Below are positions 1-11,215 of a stretch of 64,000 nt of DNA, one piece after another. The stretch is taken from assembly GCA_004352715.1 (NCBI GenBank), contig SCFE01000058.1, positions 567,099 to 631,098 on the forward strand, in the 5' to 3' direction. Both the position numbers and the translations under genes were made by a program. Source of the stretch: Hofstenia miamia (taxonomy: Eukaryota > Xenacoelomorpha > Acoela). The notes under the pieces were generated by a model. The model was not told the DNA's origin. It did no database searches and saw nothing but the letters and a program-made list of their open reading frames with translations. Every line of letters starts with the position of its first letter. The first letter of the stretch is position 1.

Positions 1-475
1 AAAAATGCCAGGTGACATTGTTTGTACAATTATAATAGAAAATATTTGTGGTCACCATGCCTACAGGAAAAGTGGGATCCATAGTAGGGAAAAATGAAAA
101 AAGTTAATTTTTTTACAAGGTATGAAATGCATAAAGATGCTTTATATTTAACTCATTACTGCATTTTAAGCAATACTCTACCACACTTTGATAACATGTA
201 TTCAATTTTGAACAATGCTATCATAGTGGATGTCATCTTGTATACAAGCATCCACATTCCCATGAATATTTACTCCCTTTAGTCTATCAAGACTAGCTTC
301 CCTTTTAATTGAAACTATTTAAACAGTAATTGGTGAATTATGAGATCCACATTTGCTTCAGTTATTAATCAATGTATTTTGTATAACTGCTTCAATTGCA
401 AAAAGCAAATAACAAAACTAAATCCCCAAAGAAAGTATAGGTCAAAACCACATAGAAATATAATACCAAAGAATG
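1..475. other. AT-rich sequence, nothing recognised
   Basis: Only a short open frame (94-282, +) is present. It has low complexity, no recognisable motif and no convincing splice signals. I see no gene here. Confidence 0.5.
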
Positions 476-560
476 AAGTTATCAAAAAAATGAAAGTGCC
501 AAAAACTTAAATGCCGAAAACTTAAATGTCAAAAATGAATATAGCAAAAGATAAAATCTC
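476..560. repeat. degenerate short tandem repeat
   Basis: A unit of about 15-18 bases is repeated imperfectly (cores like gccaaaaacttaaatg, gccgaaaacttaaatg, gtcaaaaatgaa). The complementary motif reappears at 34150-34235. It lies just beyond the 3' side of the minus-strand Penelope-like fragment and may be part of that element's terminal region; that link is inference. Confidence 0.5.
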
Positions 561-601
561 AAATAAACACATATAAACAAATTTATTCAAAATTGTACAT
601 A

Positions 602-629
602 TTTCGCTAAATAATCATAGCTTCATCAG
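602..629 (-). other. hammerhead-like core motif (candidate)
   Basis: On the minus strand the order is CTGATGA, one extra A, a 4-bp stem GCTA/TAGC closing a short loop, then GAAA. This is the arrangement of the conserved core of a hammerhead ribozyme around stem II. Penelope-like retroelements are known to carry hammerheads in their terminal repeats, and this one sits downstream of a minus-strand GIY-YIG fragment. The extra A before stem II and the lack of an obvious stem III and cleavage triplet are against an active ribozyme. Confidence 0.3.
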
Positions 630-659
630 TGAAATAAATGAGGGAAATTAAATATGGCT

Positions 660-1060
660 TTAGAATAGCTGTAGTATTTTGAAATGACGTAATTGTTTAT
701 TTAATAGTTTGATGTTGCATTCTTTTATAATAATTGCTTCGGCGATTATCACGTAATTGGTCTTAGTTATAATATTAAAATTTTCTTTCTTTAACTGATG
801 GTAATGACAATAAATTTCAGATTTTAAATAGTCTTTAAGGTTTATTCCTAGTTTGTAGATGTCACCTTGTTTCCCCAATGTAGGAGGCTGAACACTCATC
901 ACAGTTATATTTGCAAACAAAGGAGGAAGCCATGTGCATTGGAATAGGATCTTTGTTACTGAAAAATGATCAAGTTTTTGTTGAAGTAAATGTTGGAATT
1001 ATTTTTGTTTCACAATTGCGTAATTTTCTATTGATATTTTGAATTGGTCGCTTTAGGTAT
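660..1060 (-). pseudogene. Penelope-like element: GIY-YIG endonuclease remnant
   Basis: Reading the minus strand from about 1060 to 840 gives a cysteine pair (YNCDEC) followed by SASYIGET, the typical start of the GIY-YIG nuclease at the C terminus of Penelope-like reverse transcriptases. A phenylalanine-rich KDPIP stretch precedes it, as in the family. A stop codon sits where R-H-L is expected. The frame then shifts, and an open frame at 920-660 carries the expected late motif (IAEAIIIKE) and a closing LLNKQ. The copy is 5' truncated, has at least two stops and one frameshift, and cannot encode a working protein. Confidence 0.7.
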
Positions 1061-1345
1061 TCTTCTTGTTCAATATTTGGTAAAATCCGATATATGTTTT
1101 ATAGTTGTCGTTAATTGTTATTGTTTTTGAAGCATTGGTCTAAGTATTTTTTCAAAAATAACAAGCAACAACAAAGTAATACAACTTAAAAAATATATTG
1201 GAGCTTCCCATACATTGATCAACAAGAAAAATACCTAAAGCAAAAAATTCAAAACATCAATATAAAATTACGCAATTATGAAATAAAAATAATTCCAAAA
1301 TTTACTTCAACAAAGATTTCATCATTTTTCAGTAACAAAGATCCT
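941..1345. repeat. large imperfect inverted repeat
   Basis: The arms at about 941-1081 and 1211-1345 are reverse complements at roughly 85 percent by eye. Both contain the blocks aggatctttgttactgaaaa, gttgaagtaaat and attgcgtaatttt, and both have the same order of blocks. The left arm overlaps the Penelope-like coding remnant, so the right arm is an inverted copy of the same element piece. The 130-base spacer has no recognisable content. Confidence 0.8.
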
Positions 1346-1629
1346 TTTCTGATGCATTTTGCTTACATAAATTTTGACACAATTCTTAGCTTCATATGAT
1401 GAAGTAATGTAATTAAATATTATTTCCCATATGTTTCCTTGCTGTGAGCATATTTAAACACATACCTCATAAATTTTACTATTCATAGAATATGTGGTGC
1501 TTATGTAATAATTCTGCAAATTAGAAAATATATGCAGAAGTATATTTTCTTGATTTCTTCTTGGATATTGGAAACCTTAAAAAATTTAATCATTTCCTTA
1601 GTAATTGAAAAAATCATGTACATTTTTAG

Positions 1630-1748
1630 ATATTAATGAATGTAAAAGTGAAAGCATATGTGGAGATCATTCAAGATGTGAAAATATTGAAGGATCTTAT
1701 GATTGCATTTATAATCAAGGTCATGAGAGACATTCAAAAGATTGTAGG
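1630..1748 (+). pseudogene. calcium-binding EGF exon, apparently decayed
   Basis: After an acceptor (tttttag at 1629) the frame gives DINEC, then a cysteine-spaced EGF module ending KDC, and a GT donor follows at 1749. The start matches the phase-1 G|AT start of the EGF exons at 20 to 24 kb. Two things are wrong. The C-x-C pair before the last loop reads C-I-Y, so one of six cysteines is lost. The exon also ends in phase 0 instead of phase 1. It may belong to an upstream relative of the 17-53 kb gene. The EGF identity is clear; the loss of function is inference. Confidence 0.65.
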
Positions 1749-2153
1749 GTATGTTGAAAAGAATTCTTTGAAATTTTGTAATCAGAATGATATTAATAGA
1801 TTAACATGACAAGTAGGTCTTCTATTTTCAATGATTACATGAAAAGAAATTAATGTTAATGATTGTCTATAATTGAAGCCATTTCATTAGCACATTTAAG
1901 CTACATATAGTCTGTAATATTCAAATATTGTTCAAATTTCAAGTATTTCTAGAATTTTTTGCAGAAATTCAAAGCATTTAAAAACAGCAAACCTAACCTT
2001 ATTTTTAAGAGATACAATGATTGTCAAACAAATTATTCAATGTAAGCATTTTCAATTACCAAAATGTCAAAATCCACGCTATCAGTACAAAATAGATTGT
2101 CATAATCCTACAAATAATGAAAATTTTTTACCGTTGTAAAGTTCCTTCATGTA

Positions 2154-3012
2154 CGAGGGTAAGTAAACTATTATCTGCAATGCTGTTATATTTCTTGTTA
2201 TGTTGGTAGTAGTTTCGAGAAGCGTAGATGGCACAATGCGTGGTTTTATTGTTATGAATGCACACATTAGACGCTACTAGGTCAGTTTAGGGTCTGTTTG
2301 CATAAAAAAAGAGCAACGTTCAGTTATTCGTTTTTTTTGGTCAGAATGTGTGCCAGGGGCCGAAATTTATCGAATACTTTCTGTACAGTACGGGAACAGT
2401 GTGTTTCTCAACGGAGTGTCTACGAATGGATTGAAAAATTCAAAAATGGTCGTACGAGTGTTACGCAAGACAAAGGAGCCGGCCCACCAGTTACGTCAAA
2501 ATGAGGAGAACATTGAACGTGTACGTGAAATGATTCTGTGAGACAGACGGGCAACTATTGATAAAGTGGCTTACTGACAAGTTGAAACCTGCAATTCAAA
2601 GCAAACGCCGAGGACTGCTGTCAAATGGCGTTGTGTTGTTGCACGACAACGCCCGCCCACATACTGCTGCCTACACTGTTGAAACGCTTCAGAAACTTAA
2701 CTTTAGAGTGCTGGGTCATCCTTCGTATAGTCCTGACCTTGCCCTATACGGATTTCCACTTGTTTGATCCGCTCAAGCTGGCATTAGGCCGTAGATTCAC
2801 CTCGGATGAAGCAGTAAAAGAAGCGGTGAATTCCTGGCTTGCAGCTCAACCAAATACCTTTTTTTATGAGGGGTTCAGAATGCTTGTGCAAAGATGGACC
2901 AAGTGCATTGAAAAACAAGGGATTACGTTGAAAAATAATGTACATGTAATTTTTCTATTTTATTAAAATAAAATTCAAAACTGCATTGTGGATAATAGTT
3001 TACTTACAAACA
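2154..3012 (+). mobile_element. mariner element, internally deleted
   Basis: The ends are inverted repeats: taagtaaactattatctgca near 2161 against its reverse complement ending at about 3006 (two differences over 23 bases). TA dinucleotides flank the left end. The element is only about 860 bp against about 1.3 kb for a full mariner, and it encloses a broken transposase. The outer few bases of the right end have diverged. Confidence 0.85.
2298..2966 (+). pseudogene. mariner transposase remnant
   Basis: Pieces in three frames line up with a mariner DD34D transposase: the helix-turn-helix region (SVYEWIEKFKNGRTSVT), NEENIERVREMIL, then the late catalytic part (LLHDNARPHTAAYTVETL and YSPDL), and the usual C terminus (RRFTSDEAV, SWLAAQP, KCIEKQG). 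The start codon context reads ATA instead of ATG. The stretch between about residues 90 and 200, with the first catalytic aspartate, is missing: the sequence jumps from ATIDK directly to WLTDKLKPAIQ near 2560. At least three frame breaks are present. The copy is non-functional. Confidence 0.9.
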
Positions 3013-4599
3013 CAGATATTTAGTTTATCTGATAATTGCTTTTTAAATAAAAAGAAAGGCAATAGGGCATACTTATTGTGTAAATGGGGTTTAATGAAGT
3101 TGAATTATTCAAAGATTCCATGAAAATGATTTTTTTTCATTTTTAAAACATGATATGTTCTTCCTTGTGAATTTATCTTTATTTAAAAAGCAATTATCAA
3201 ATTTACCGAATGTAGTTTGTTTCTTAATGATAAAATTCAATAGAGCGTTTTTGTATTTACTACTTCAATTTTATGATATAATGCCACTTATCCCCAAAGT
3301 TTTTGTTGAATGAATAATTATAGAGATCGAAGCCTTCTTTTCTGTAAAAAGTTTTTCTTCAGACCTTTTATTAAAATACAAAACCAATATGAGATTCAAA
3401 AATTGCCTTTAGACAATAAGTTTTCCTTTATGACTTATTTTCTTATTCACAAAACTTACAACATTTCAGAGTTAGTAACTTTGTAAAGATTTAAAAAGTT
3501 TTTAAACATGATAAGATAAAATAAGGTATCCTGTATTCCAATAAATTTAACAATTTTAAACTATTTTATTTTCTCAATAGCTTTAAAAATTGTAAACCAT
3601 AAATAAAAATTGTTTAACACTAGAAAACGTAAGTGGTGAGATTTGACCACTTTTAATCTTTCATTTCATATTAATTGTCAACAATGAGTGATCCATCGAT
3701 GAAAATTTATGACATTTAATAGATTTGCAAGTTAAATGGATTTATCAAAAAATTAAATTTAGAAAGGATTTAATGGCATACTATTTGCGAAAAACCTTTA
3801 AAATCTGACCACTAATACTACTAGCTGCTATGTTCAGGATATATGTTAAATCAAAATTTAGACCAAGCCCAGTCCGACCTCAAAACCCTCAGAAGTTGCT
3901 GACAATAAATTTGTAGAAATTGATTCTGAAAATCCATGACTGGAAATGGTTATAAGCCATCTCTGGAGATGTTTTACAAAGTATTTGTTCATCAAAAACT
4001 TTTGTGATAGGAGTTTGGGATAGGTGGAAGTCAATTTAAGCCTGCTTAATTGGAAAAATTCACATCCTTATTCTATATGAGGAGATTTTCTAAGAAATTG
4101 AATGTTCCGTTCTCTTGACAGAATGGATATGAATTGTGTTTGTTGATTGACAACATGAGCCAAGATTAGTTCAAGATTATTTTTAAATATATATTCTGTG
4201 GCATAATGGTGTGAAGACAGAAGGATAATAAAAAGAGACAACTAAGACTGTCAGTAAACTTGTGACTTAATTATTCAACTTTTGTAAAAACACAATTATT
4301 ATTATTTAAATTTTGTAAAACAATTTGTGCAGGTTCGGAATTATGTTTATCAGCAAAATGTTTTGGCAAAATTATGAAGACGAAACCCGCTACAGCTAAT
4401 TACTAATGACGTTGAGTTATCAAAGCAGACAAAAGGATTGTAAACAAATTTGAATCAACAAACAGGTACATGCCAATTATTTTAGTGCTTGTGAAAAATT
4501 ATTATAAATAGCTTGCAATGGATTTATTTGATGATGAATTGATTCCACTAGATTTCTCTTTATTGTATCATCAGGTTTGATTATATTAATGACAATGCA
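3013..4599. other. AT-rich spacer with one piggyBac-like end
   Basis: No coding exon was recognised. At 3614 the sequence TTAACACTAGAA matches the end of the piggyBac-like element at 32.1 kb and the solo motif at 25036. This may be a solitary piggyBac terminus. The rest is low-complexity A/T sequence. Confidence 0.4.
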
Positions 4600-4770
4600 A
4601 AGCTAAACGTCTGAGCACATGAGCGGTTCTTTGGTGGTCCCCAAATTCAATTAAAGAGATTCTTGGAGCCGCTGCACATTCATCTATTCAAAATGCGGTG
4701 CAGCTGGTAGCCGAAACTCACGGGTGCTCTTAGGTTAGGTGTAGGTTTAGGGATTTTATTCATTGTAGCT
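4600..4770 (+). repeat. diverged relative of the 5.6-kb structured repeat
   Basis: The segment contains gagcggt, then ggtgctcttaggttaggtg and a ggtttagggatttt tail. These match in order the GAGCGGT, GTGCACTTAAGTTAGGTG and AGGGTTTT blocks of the structured repeats at 5601 and 6501. It also carries a short internal inverted pair around cggtgcag. It appears to be an older copy of the same repeat family. Confidence 0.45.
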
Positions 4771-5600
4771 TTCCAATAGATTCACCTTGCATAACAAGCC
4801 ATGTCATCAAACAGCTAGACAGCTACCCTTAGGCTAACCCACTTTTTTAGATCCAAATTATTACTGTGTTTTAATAAACACTATTACACATGCAATAAGG
4901 TGCCTACGAGCCCTGAACTATCTGACATGTGTATATTAATTACCATATTAATTAGTGTCATATGTGACCATTGAATCGGACTGTTAAACTTCCAGTTTTT
5001 GCTGACATTATATATTGTTCATATATACCTAGGGTTTATTTATTTATCTATACGTGTATGGTTATGTATATGTAAGATCTATAATAAGCTAATGCAACCA
5101 GGTTGCGAATATTCAGTAAGCTTATTTGTCAGTTATAACAAAAACAATCAATACACTAAATTACAAAAGCACTGAACAGGGGCATACGCAGAATTTTCTG
5201 ACGGGGGGACATCATCGTCATTATGTAGCATCATCCAATATTAATCAGAAAAAAGCTGCAAACGTCGCAAAAGAGACTAAGATCGAAAGAGAGTTAATTA
5301 AAAAATATTACAATCAATTAGTTGCTATGATTTCAGATTAATTTGTAAAATGCAACCAAGAATAAAATATGTGTCAATAAAAAGATAAATGTATCTGTCG
5401 ATAAAAATACTTTTGACAAAACGACGCTTACGTTATTTTATCGCCGCCATCTTAGCAGAAGTTTGAAATTTAAATCGACAGGTACTTCTTTTGAAATACT
5501 ATAAATACATTGAAACTTACTGTAAGCATTTGATAAAGAATTTTACTTAGAATTCTTATTTTTCATCTTATTAACAGTTTGATTATTAATATAATGTCGA

Positions 5601-5718
5601 GCTAATCGAGCGGTGTTTAGTAGTGGTCTGGATACATCACAGGGAACGATTCAAGGGTCTCTGTGCCAGACCATGAAAGTGCACTTAAGTTAGGTGTAAG
5701 GGTTTTCTCTCGATTAGC
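5601..5718 (+). other. nested stem-loop, tRNA-sized structured segment
   Basis: Outer stem: GCTAATCGAG (5601-5610) pairs with CTCGATTAGC (5709-5718). Inner stem: TGGTCTGG (5624-5631) pairs with CCAGACCA (5666-5673). This is continued by CACAG (5638-5642) with CTGTG (5661-5665) across a 6-base bulge on one side. The same structure sits at 6501-6618, where one base of the outer stem is changed. I do not recognise it as a known RNA. It could be a transposon terminus or a small structured RNA. Confidence 0.5.
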
Positions 5719-5839
5719 CGACTAGCATTTCTCTTCTACATGTATTAAATAACTAACTCTCAACAAATGGTTGGATAACCAAACCTGAGGGATTATATTA
5801 ATATTGGTTTAGATCTAAATTAGCGACCTATAATCGACN

Positions 5840-6040
5840 TTTAATATCACAAGCTTTATTTATTTTCTTTGCTTTTTCTAATTGGTTTATTTGTCTTTCT
5901 GTTAAAAGAAATGGAAGGGGAGTTCCTTGGCTAGAATTACTAACTCTTAAAGTTATAGGACTTGAGTTTTTAATACTTTTCTTCAATTTATTTAATTGAC
6001 CATCAGTTAAGTATAAGTTATAGTTCTTATATTCTGTCAT
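5840..6040 (-). CDS. short ORF resembling repeat-encoded N-terminal domain
   Basis: The minus-strand frame starts at ATG 6040 (MTEYKNYNLYLTDGQL) and runs into the single N, so the 3' end is unknown. It has two matched halves, LTDGQLNKLKK and LTERQINQLEKAKK, each leading into a short helix, with the hydrophilic strand TLRVSN between them. From memory this pattern resembles N termini of proteins from Polinton-like or similar multicopy elements in invertebrate genomes. I cannot verify that here. The ORF-like conservation of the two-fold pattern suggests real coding origin. Confidence 0.4.
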
Positions 6041-6738
6041 TTGTATATATAAGTAAGAGTGAAAATAATTTCACTACAGAGAACAAAGTTCTCCTTGAAA
6101 GAAAAAACAACTATCGTCATTATGTAGCATCATCCAATATTAATCAGAAAAAAGCTGCAAACGTCGCAAAAGAGACTAAGATCGAAAGAGAGTTAATTAA
6201 AAAATATTACAATCAATTAGTTGCTATGATTTCAGATTAATTTGTAAAATGCAACCAAGAATAAAATATGTGTCAATAAAAAGATAAATGTATCTGTTGA
6301 TAAAAATACTTTTGACAAAACGACGCTTACGTTATTTTATCGCCGCCATCTTGGCAGAAGTTTGAAATTTAAATCGACAGGTACTTCTTTTGAAATACTA
6401 TAAATACATTGAAACTTACTGTAAGCATTTGATAAAGAATTTTACTTAGAATTCTTATTTTTCATCTTATTAATGGTTTGATTATTTAATACAATGTCGA
6501 GCTAATCAAGCAGTGTTTAGTAGTGGTCTGGATACATCACAGGGAACGATTCAAGGGTCTCTGTGCCAGACCATGAAAGTGCACTTAAGTTAGGTGTAAG
6601 GGTTTTCTCTCGATTAGCCGACTAGCATTTCTCTTCTACATGTATTAAATAACTAACTCTCAACAAATGGTTGGATAACCAAACCTGAGGGATTATATTA
6701 ATATTGGTTTAGATCTAAATTAGCGACCTATAATCGAC

Positions 6739-8434
6739 CGATATAATGACCTTACATGTAGTAATTGTAAATGTAGGTTAGGAAGTTGTTCAATTAGAAT
6801 TTATTTAACTAAGCCAATATATTTCGGTAATGGCTACATATAATATTGAATGAACAACTAGTAACAGTTTCCGGTTGCAAGTAGATATAACACTTTCACA
6901 CAATGGAGATTAAGTCGAGTTGTGTCATGTCTTGAGTAAGCACTGAGCTAATGTAGGGTACACATAAGCTATCTTGATTGAGCTGAGAAGTGGCACTCAA
7001 GCATCGGATGGAATGGTGAAATTGGATGTGGAGATCCGCTTCGGGCAGATGCCCACTAGAAGATCACTGCAGAGGTTACCGCATGGCTTCGTCACCTAAA
7101 AAGTGATTAGTTAATTGAGGTTACATAACGTAATAGGAGAAACTAGTCAAGCAGTAAGAATAAGTAAATCCTCACCCGCAATAACACAGCTAATGTTACA
7201 AGGTAACAGTAGATTAACAGTGATAAAGCCTGGTAGAGGATGTTACAATTACCTAATGCGGGGTGAAGCCCCGCGAAAATATTTGAAAATATTGATAAAA
7301 TAGACCCTAAAAAGCGCATTTCACAATCCTAGATAATAAATTTTTCATTTTTTAAGAAAAATTTTTTGATTTATCCAGTCAGAATCAAATTTGGAAACCT
7401 GACGGGGGGACATTCCACCTTGTCCTCCCCCTGCTTAGGGCCACTGGCACTGAGAACATTTCCGCAACATGAGGTTTGTTTGTGAGTCACAACAGTTTCC
7501 ACGGTAACTGGTGATCATTTACCAATCCACGTTCCTCCTTGAATTGCATTGCTTGGCGTCAGGTTTTGACCCTAATAACATCCTGCTGCTTTTGATCTAA
7601 ATGAATTGAAAGGAATGATAAGAAGAAAGAAATACCGACTCTATAGTATCAACCTATCCTAATGGCTTTGAAAGCTGGACGAATTGGGATCATACATGTG
7701 GTTAAAAGGATTAATCATCGTAAATTGTTAAAGCATTCCGGAAATATGTCTATATTGCTACATTTACAGATTCTACATGGCGACCATGACAGGCGCCTGA
7801 TACATGCAATAAAGGAATAGAGAGAAATAGAATTGATTTAAGAAGATATTCTTCTTGTCAAGGAAAATTCTCTGAAGCGGGGTTCTCATGATTAGTTGAG
7901 GATTTGGAATTATAATATACACCTCGGGACTACAATTAGATGCAGGTATTTATATTTTGAGTTACTATTAATTAACTATTTACTTATACAACAAATTCAA
8001 TTGTTTCTAAAAATGAATTCCTACCGAGGTAAGGGTTTTTAGGTATTCAGAATTTCATAAAGTCAAAATTGAACACTCTCACAAAGCCTGGTCAGAAAAA
8101 CACAGATGAGAAATCATTTATACTAAAACTTGAAGTCAATCAAAAACTCACTTCAAAATATTTTAAACATCAATTTCTACATCAATGGAAAAGAAATGTT
8201 TTCGCTTTAAACTTTGAATTGTTGAGATATTAATAAAGCTTTATCAAACAAAGAATATTTGAGTGCACACTTGAGATGTAAAAACATGAACTCAGCCCAA
8301 GTTACTCAGACTCAACTTGAAAACTATGGCAGATTATTACTTATATTTATGTTAGTGAATTACATTAATGTTTAGGAATGAATGATGACCCCTAAAAGGC
8401 AAGCTGAACTTTAAAAAGATAGTGGAGGTCATTA

Positions 8435-8437
<3 letters not shown>
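6739..8437. other. repeat-derived spacer
   Basis: There is no convincing exon. An open frame at 7115-7303 is of unknown significance and ends in a short hairpin (gcggggtgaagccccgc, near 7259). Near 7402 the block ctgacggggggacat repeats a block at about 5199, and a GC-rich end (cctccccctgcttagggcca) follows. The interval from about 5175 to 7446 may therefore be bounded by ends of one element; the match between the outer ends is weak. Confidence 0.4.
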
Positions 8438-8467
<30 letters not shown>

Positions 8468-8650
8468 NNNNNNNNNNNNNNNNNNNNNNNNNNNNNNNNN
8501 NNNNNNNNNNNNNNNNNNNNNNNNNNNNNNNNNNNNNNNNNNNNNNNNNNNNNNNNNNNNNNNNNNNNNNNNNNNNNNNNNNNNNNNNNNNNNNNNNNNN
8601 NNNNNNNNNNNNNNNNNNNNNNNNNNNNNNNNNNNNNNNNNNNNNNNNNN

Positions 8651-8680
<30 letters not shown>
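8438..8680. repeat. (TA)n microsatellite with 183-base gap
   Basis: TA dinucleotide tracts flank N bases 8468-8650. The open frame crossing it is only Ile-Tyr repeats and X, not a gene. Confidence 0.95.
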
Positions 8681-8684
<4 letters not shown>

Positions 8685-9184
8685 TTGTTATTTTATCCTT
8701 AGTTCCATAATCAGTTGTTATATTGCATAGTAATGTAATGTAATTTAATGATCTTAAACATCTTATTTTTTAAAATGAATAGCAATTTTGGAAGCTATTT
8801 GCTTGTCTATTTTGTATTTCTATTTGAATAATCGATCATAATAGGTTAATTTTAAAACCATCTTTGGCCAGAACCTATTTGGAACAATTGCCCCCCCCTA
8901 CCTAAATCATCATTCAAATAAATTCTAATTGAATTTTGAATCTTAAAGTAAGTATTAGTAGAATAAGTTCAATTAACAAACGCATTTAATTGGTACTGCG
9001 ATATTTGAAAGATTTTCAAAAGAATTCACATTATATGCTTTATTAAATAAAATTTAGTATATTCTATACAGTTAATTTTTGTTTCTACATAATCCGGTTT
9101 TTTATGGCACCAAAGAAAATATTTACATTCAATTTTCTGAAAGTAAATTTGCTTAATGCATCAAAGTGAAAAAATAGCTGTCTT

Positions 9185-10190
9185 ATTGTGGTGCTGCTAC
9201 CTTCACCCAGGATGATCACCATGTGGTGGCACAGGGGTTACTCAAGAGAGTGTTTCCCTACCTTTCAAAAATGTACTACAAGAGAAATAAGATAATGAAT
9301 ACAACATTTGTAGCATTATTTATGTTAGATTTTTGCTACCTGTAAAAGGGAAAGTACAGCCAGAGTTAACAAAAGTTTGTCATTTGATGTACTTGGTTGA
9401 TTACTTTAGGCTTAGAGGCTTTGGGTTGCAAGAGTTCAAGGTTGTCTTTACATGTGGAAGCTTCTTTACTCTAGAATGCTTTTTCCACATATTTAAGTTT
9501 CTTCTCAACTACATTAGCTGACATGGAATTTTAATTTCTTCCCAATTGCTTTGAAACCATTTTGTCTTTTGTAGGTTCTTACAGATGGTGATAACTTCAC
9601 TTCTTTTCATCTTAGTTTTATTCTTCATAGTACATAGACTATCTACCTTGCAATTCTTTTTAATTGTTACTCTTTTGCTTTTCAAAGACTGTTGCTACTA
9701 CTTTTCCACACACTCTAAAGTGTATTAGAATTCTTGCAAACTGCATAAGCAATTTCAAAGGTAAATAGCACTAGTCACATTAGTATGATTTTGTAGTTAA
9801 AGGTTGACTAATTCATATTTTTTTGCAATGTAAACTGTAGTAGGTCCTATGTGTCTAAAGTACCACTGAACTCTTCAGGTTCATTTCTACTGATGCATTT
9901 TATGCATTGCCAAGGTGGTCACCATGTGATTGCTCTGGCTTCATTCAGAGTGGTTAGCATGTGGCAGCACATGGGCTATGCAAGAGGGTGCGTTTCTACC
10001 CTTCAGAAATCTACAACAGGAGAAATATGAAAATGATTACATAATTATGTAGCTTTATATATGTTAGATTTGGGCCACAAGTAAATCAGAATTCAAATTG
10101 AGAGTAGTCAACACTTTGTCACTTAATGTACTGGGTTCCTTACATTAGGTTAAAAGCTTAAAGGCAAAAAAATTCAAGGTTTGTTGCTTA
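9185..10190. repeat. old direct duplication, about 740 bp apart
   Basis: The segment at 9185-9460 (gatcaccatgtggtggcaca, tatgttagattt, tcatttgatgtact, gttcaaggtt) is matched block by block at about 9925-10185 (gttagcatgtggcagcacat, tatgttagattt, tcacttaatgtact, attcaaggtt). Divergence is substantial, so the duplication is old. Neither copy has a credible coding frame. The first copy holds a 62-codon open frame (9333-9521) without recognisable motifs. Confidence 0.7.
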
Positions 10191-10879
10191 GCCAATAGCT
10201 TGTTGTTTTTGGAGAGAAAAGCCCTAAACTTTGCATTAGTTTTCTACTTGAATTTGCTTTATTTTTAACACAATTCATAATATTAATATAGTTGATCACC
10301 ATGTGTTTTGGTTTTTTGTTAAATAATGTGATATTATCCCTCAAAAATTAATAATTTTTATATTTTTAATAATTTAAGTGCAGTAACTTTTAATTTTAAA
10401 TATTAAATTGCAAGCATTAAGATGTATTCAAACTTATCCAGATGAATGTCAAACTGTAATTTAAAACTAGAAAATAAAATTTGTTTGAGCAACTTTAAAG
10501 CAAAAGCATCACGTTCATCCTCCATTCAAACAACTGTTACAACAAAATTAGGCAAGATAAGTTAGGTTATTCAACATTGCAGAATTATTATAATCATTTT
10601 TATTTGATTATATTTCTAAAATTCTCAGATTTTAAGAAATCAAACTTTTAGCTTTCAAAAACCTAAGTTAGATTCTTAAGTATGGCATAAAACTTAGTTT
10701 TTTTTCATACCCATTAACTTTAAATATAATTGAATCCTTGTAAAATCATCTCCTTGTTCTCTTTCACTTAAATGATTAAATTTCCTCAAAAAGAAATTGA
10801 TTTGAAATAAAATATTTTTTCAACAAGAACAGGTTTCTAAAATATCACACTTCCTTTTAGATGTTTCTCGGGGCACCCT

Positions 10880-10880
<1 letters not shown>
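10191..10880. other. AT-rich, nothing recognised
   Basis: No exon, RNA gene or transposon signature was seen. Confidence 0.4.
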
Positions 10881-10883
<3 letters not shown>

Positions 10884-10913
<30 letters not shown>

Positions 10914-11215
10914 NNNNNNNNNNNNNNNNNNNNNNNNNNNNNNNNNNNNNNNNNNNNNNNNNNNNNNNNNNNNNNNNNNNNNNNNNNNNNNNNNNNNNNN
11001 NNNNNNNNNNNNNNNNNNNNNNNNNNNNNNNNNNNNNNNNNNNNNNNNNNNNNNNNNNNNNNNNNNNNNNNNNNNNNNNNNNNNNNNNNNNNNNNNNNNN
11101 NNNNNNNNNNNNNNNNNNNNNNNNNNNNNNNNNNNNNNNNNNNNNNNNNNNNNNNNNNNNNNNNNNNNNNNNNNNNNNNNNNNNNNNNNNNNNNNNATAT
11201 ATATATATATATATA
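10884..11215. repeat. (TA)n microsatellite with 283-base gap
   Basis: TA tracts flank N bases 10914-11196. Confidence 0.95.

Larger units (their letters stand above)
5214..6738. repeat. 625-bp near-identical direct repeat around a single N
   Basis: Bases 5214-5838 recur at 6113-6738 with a handful of substitutions and one single-base indel. Copy 1 ends exactly at the single N (5839). Unmerged overlapping contigs or haplotypes are the simplest explanation, with the 274 bases between N and copy 2 present on only one of them. Confidence 0.85.
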
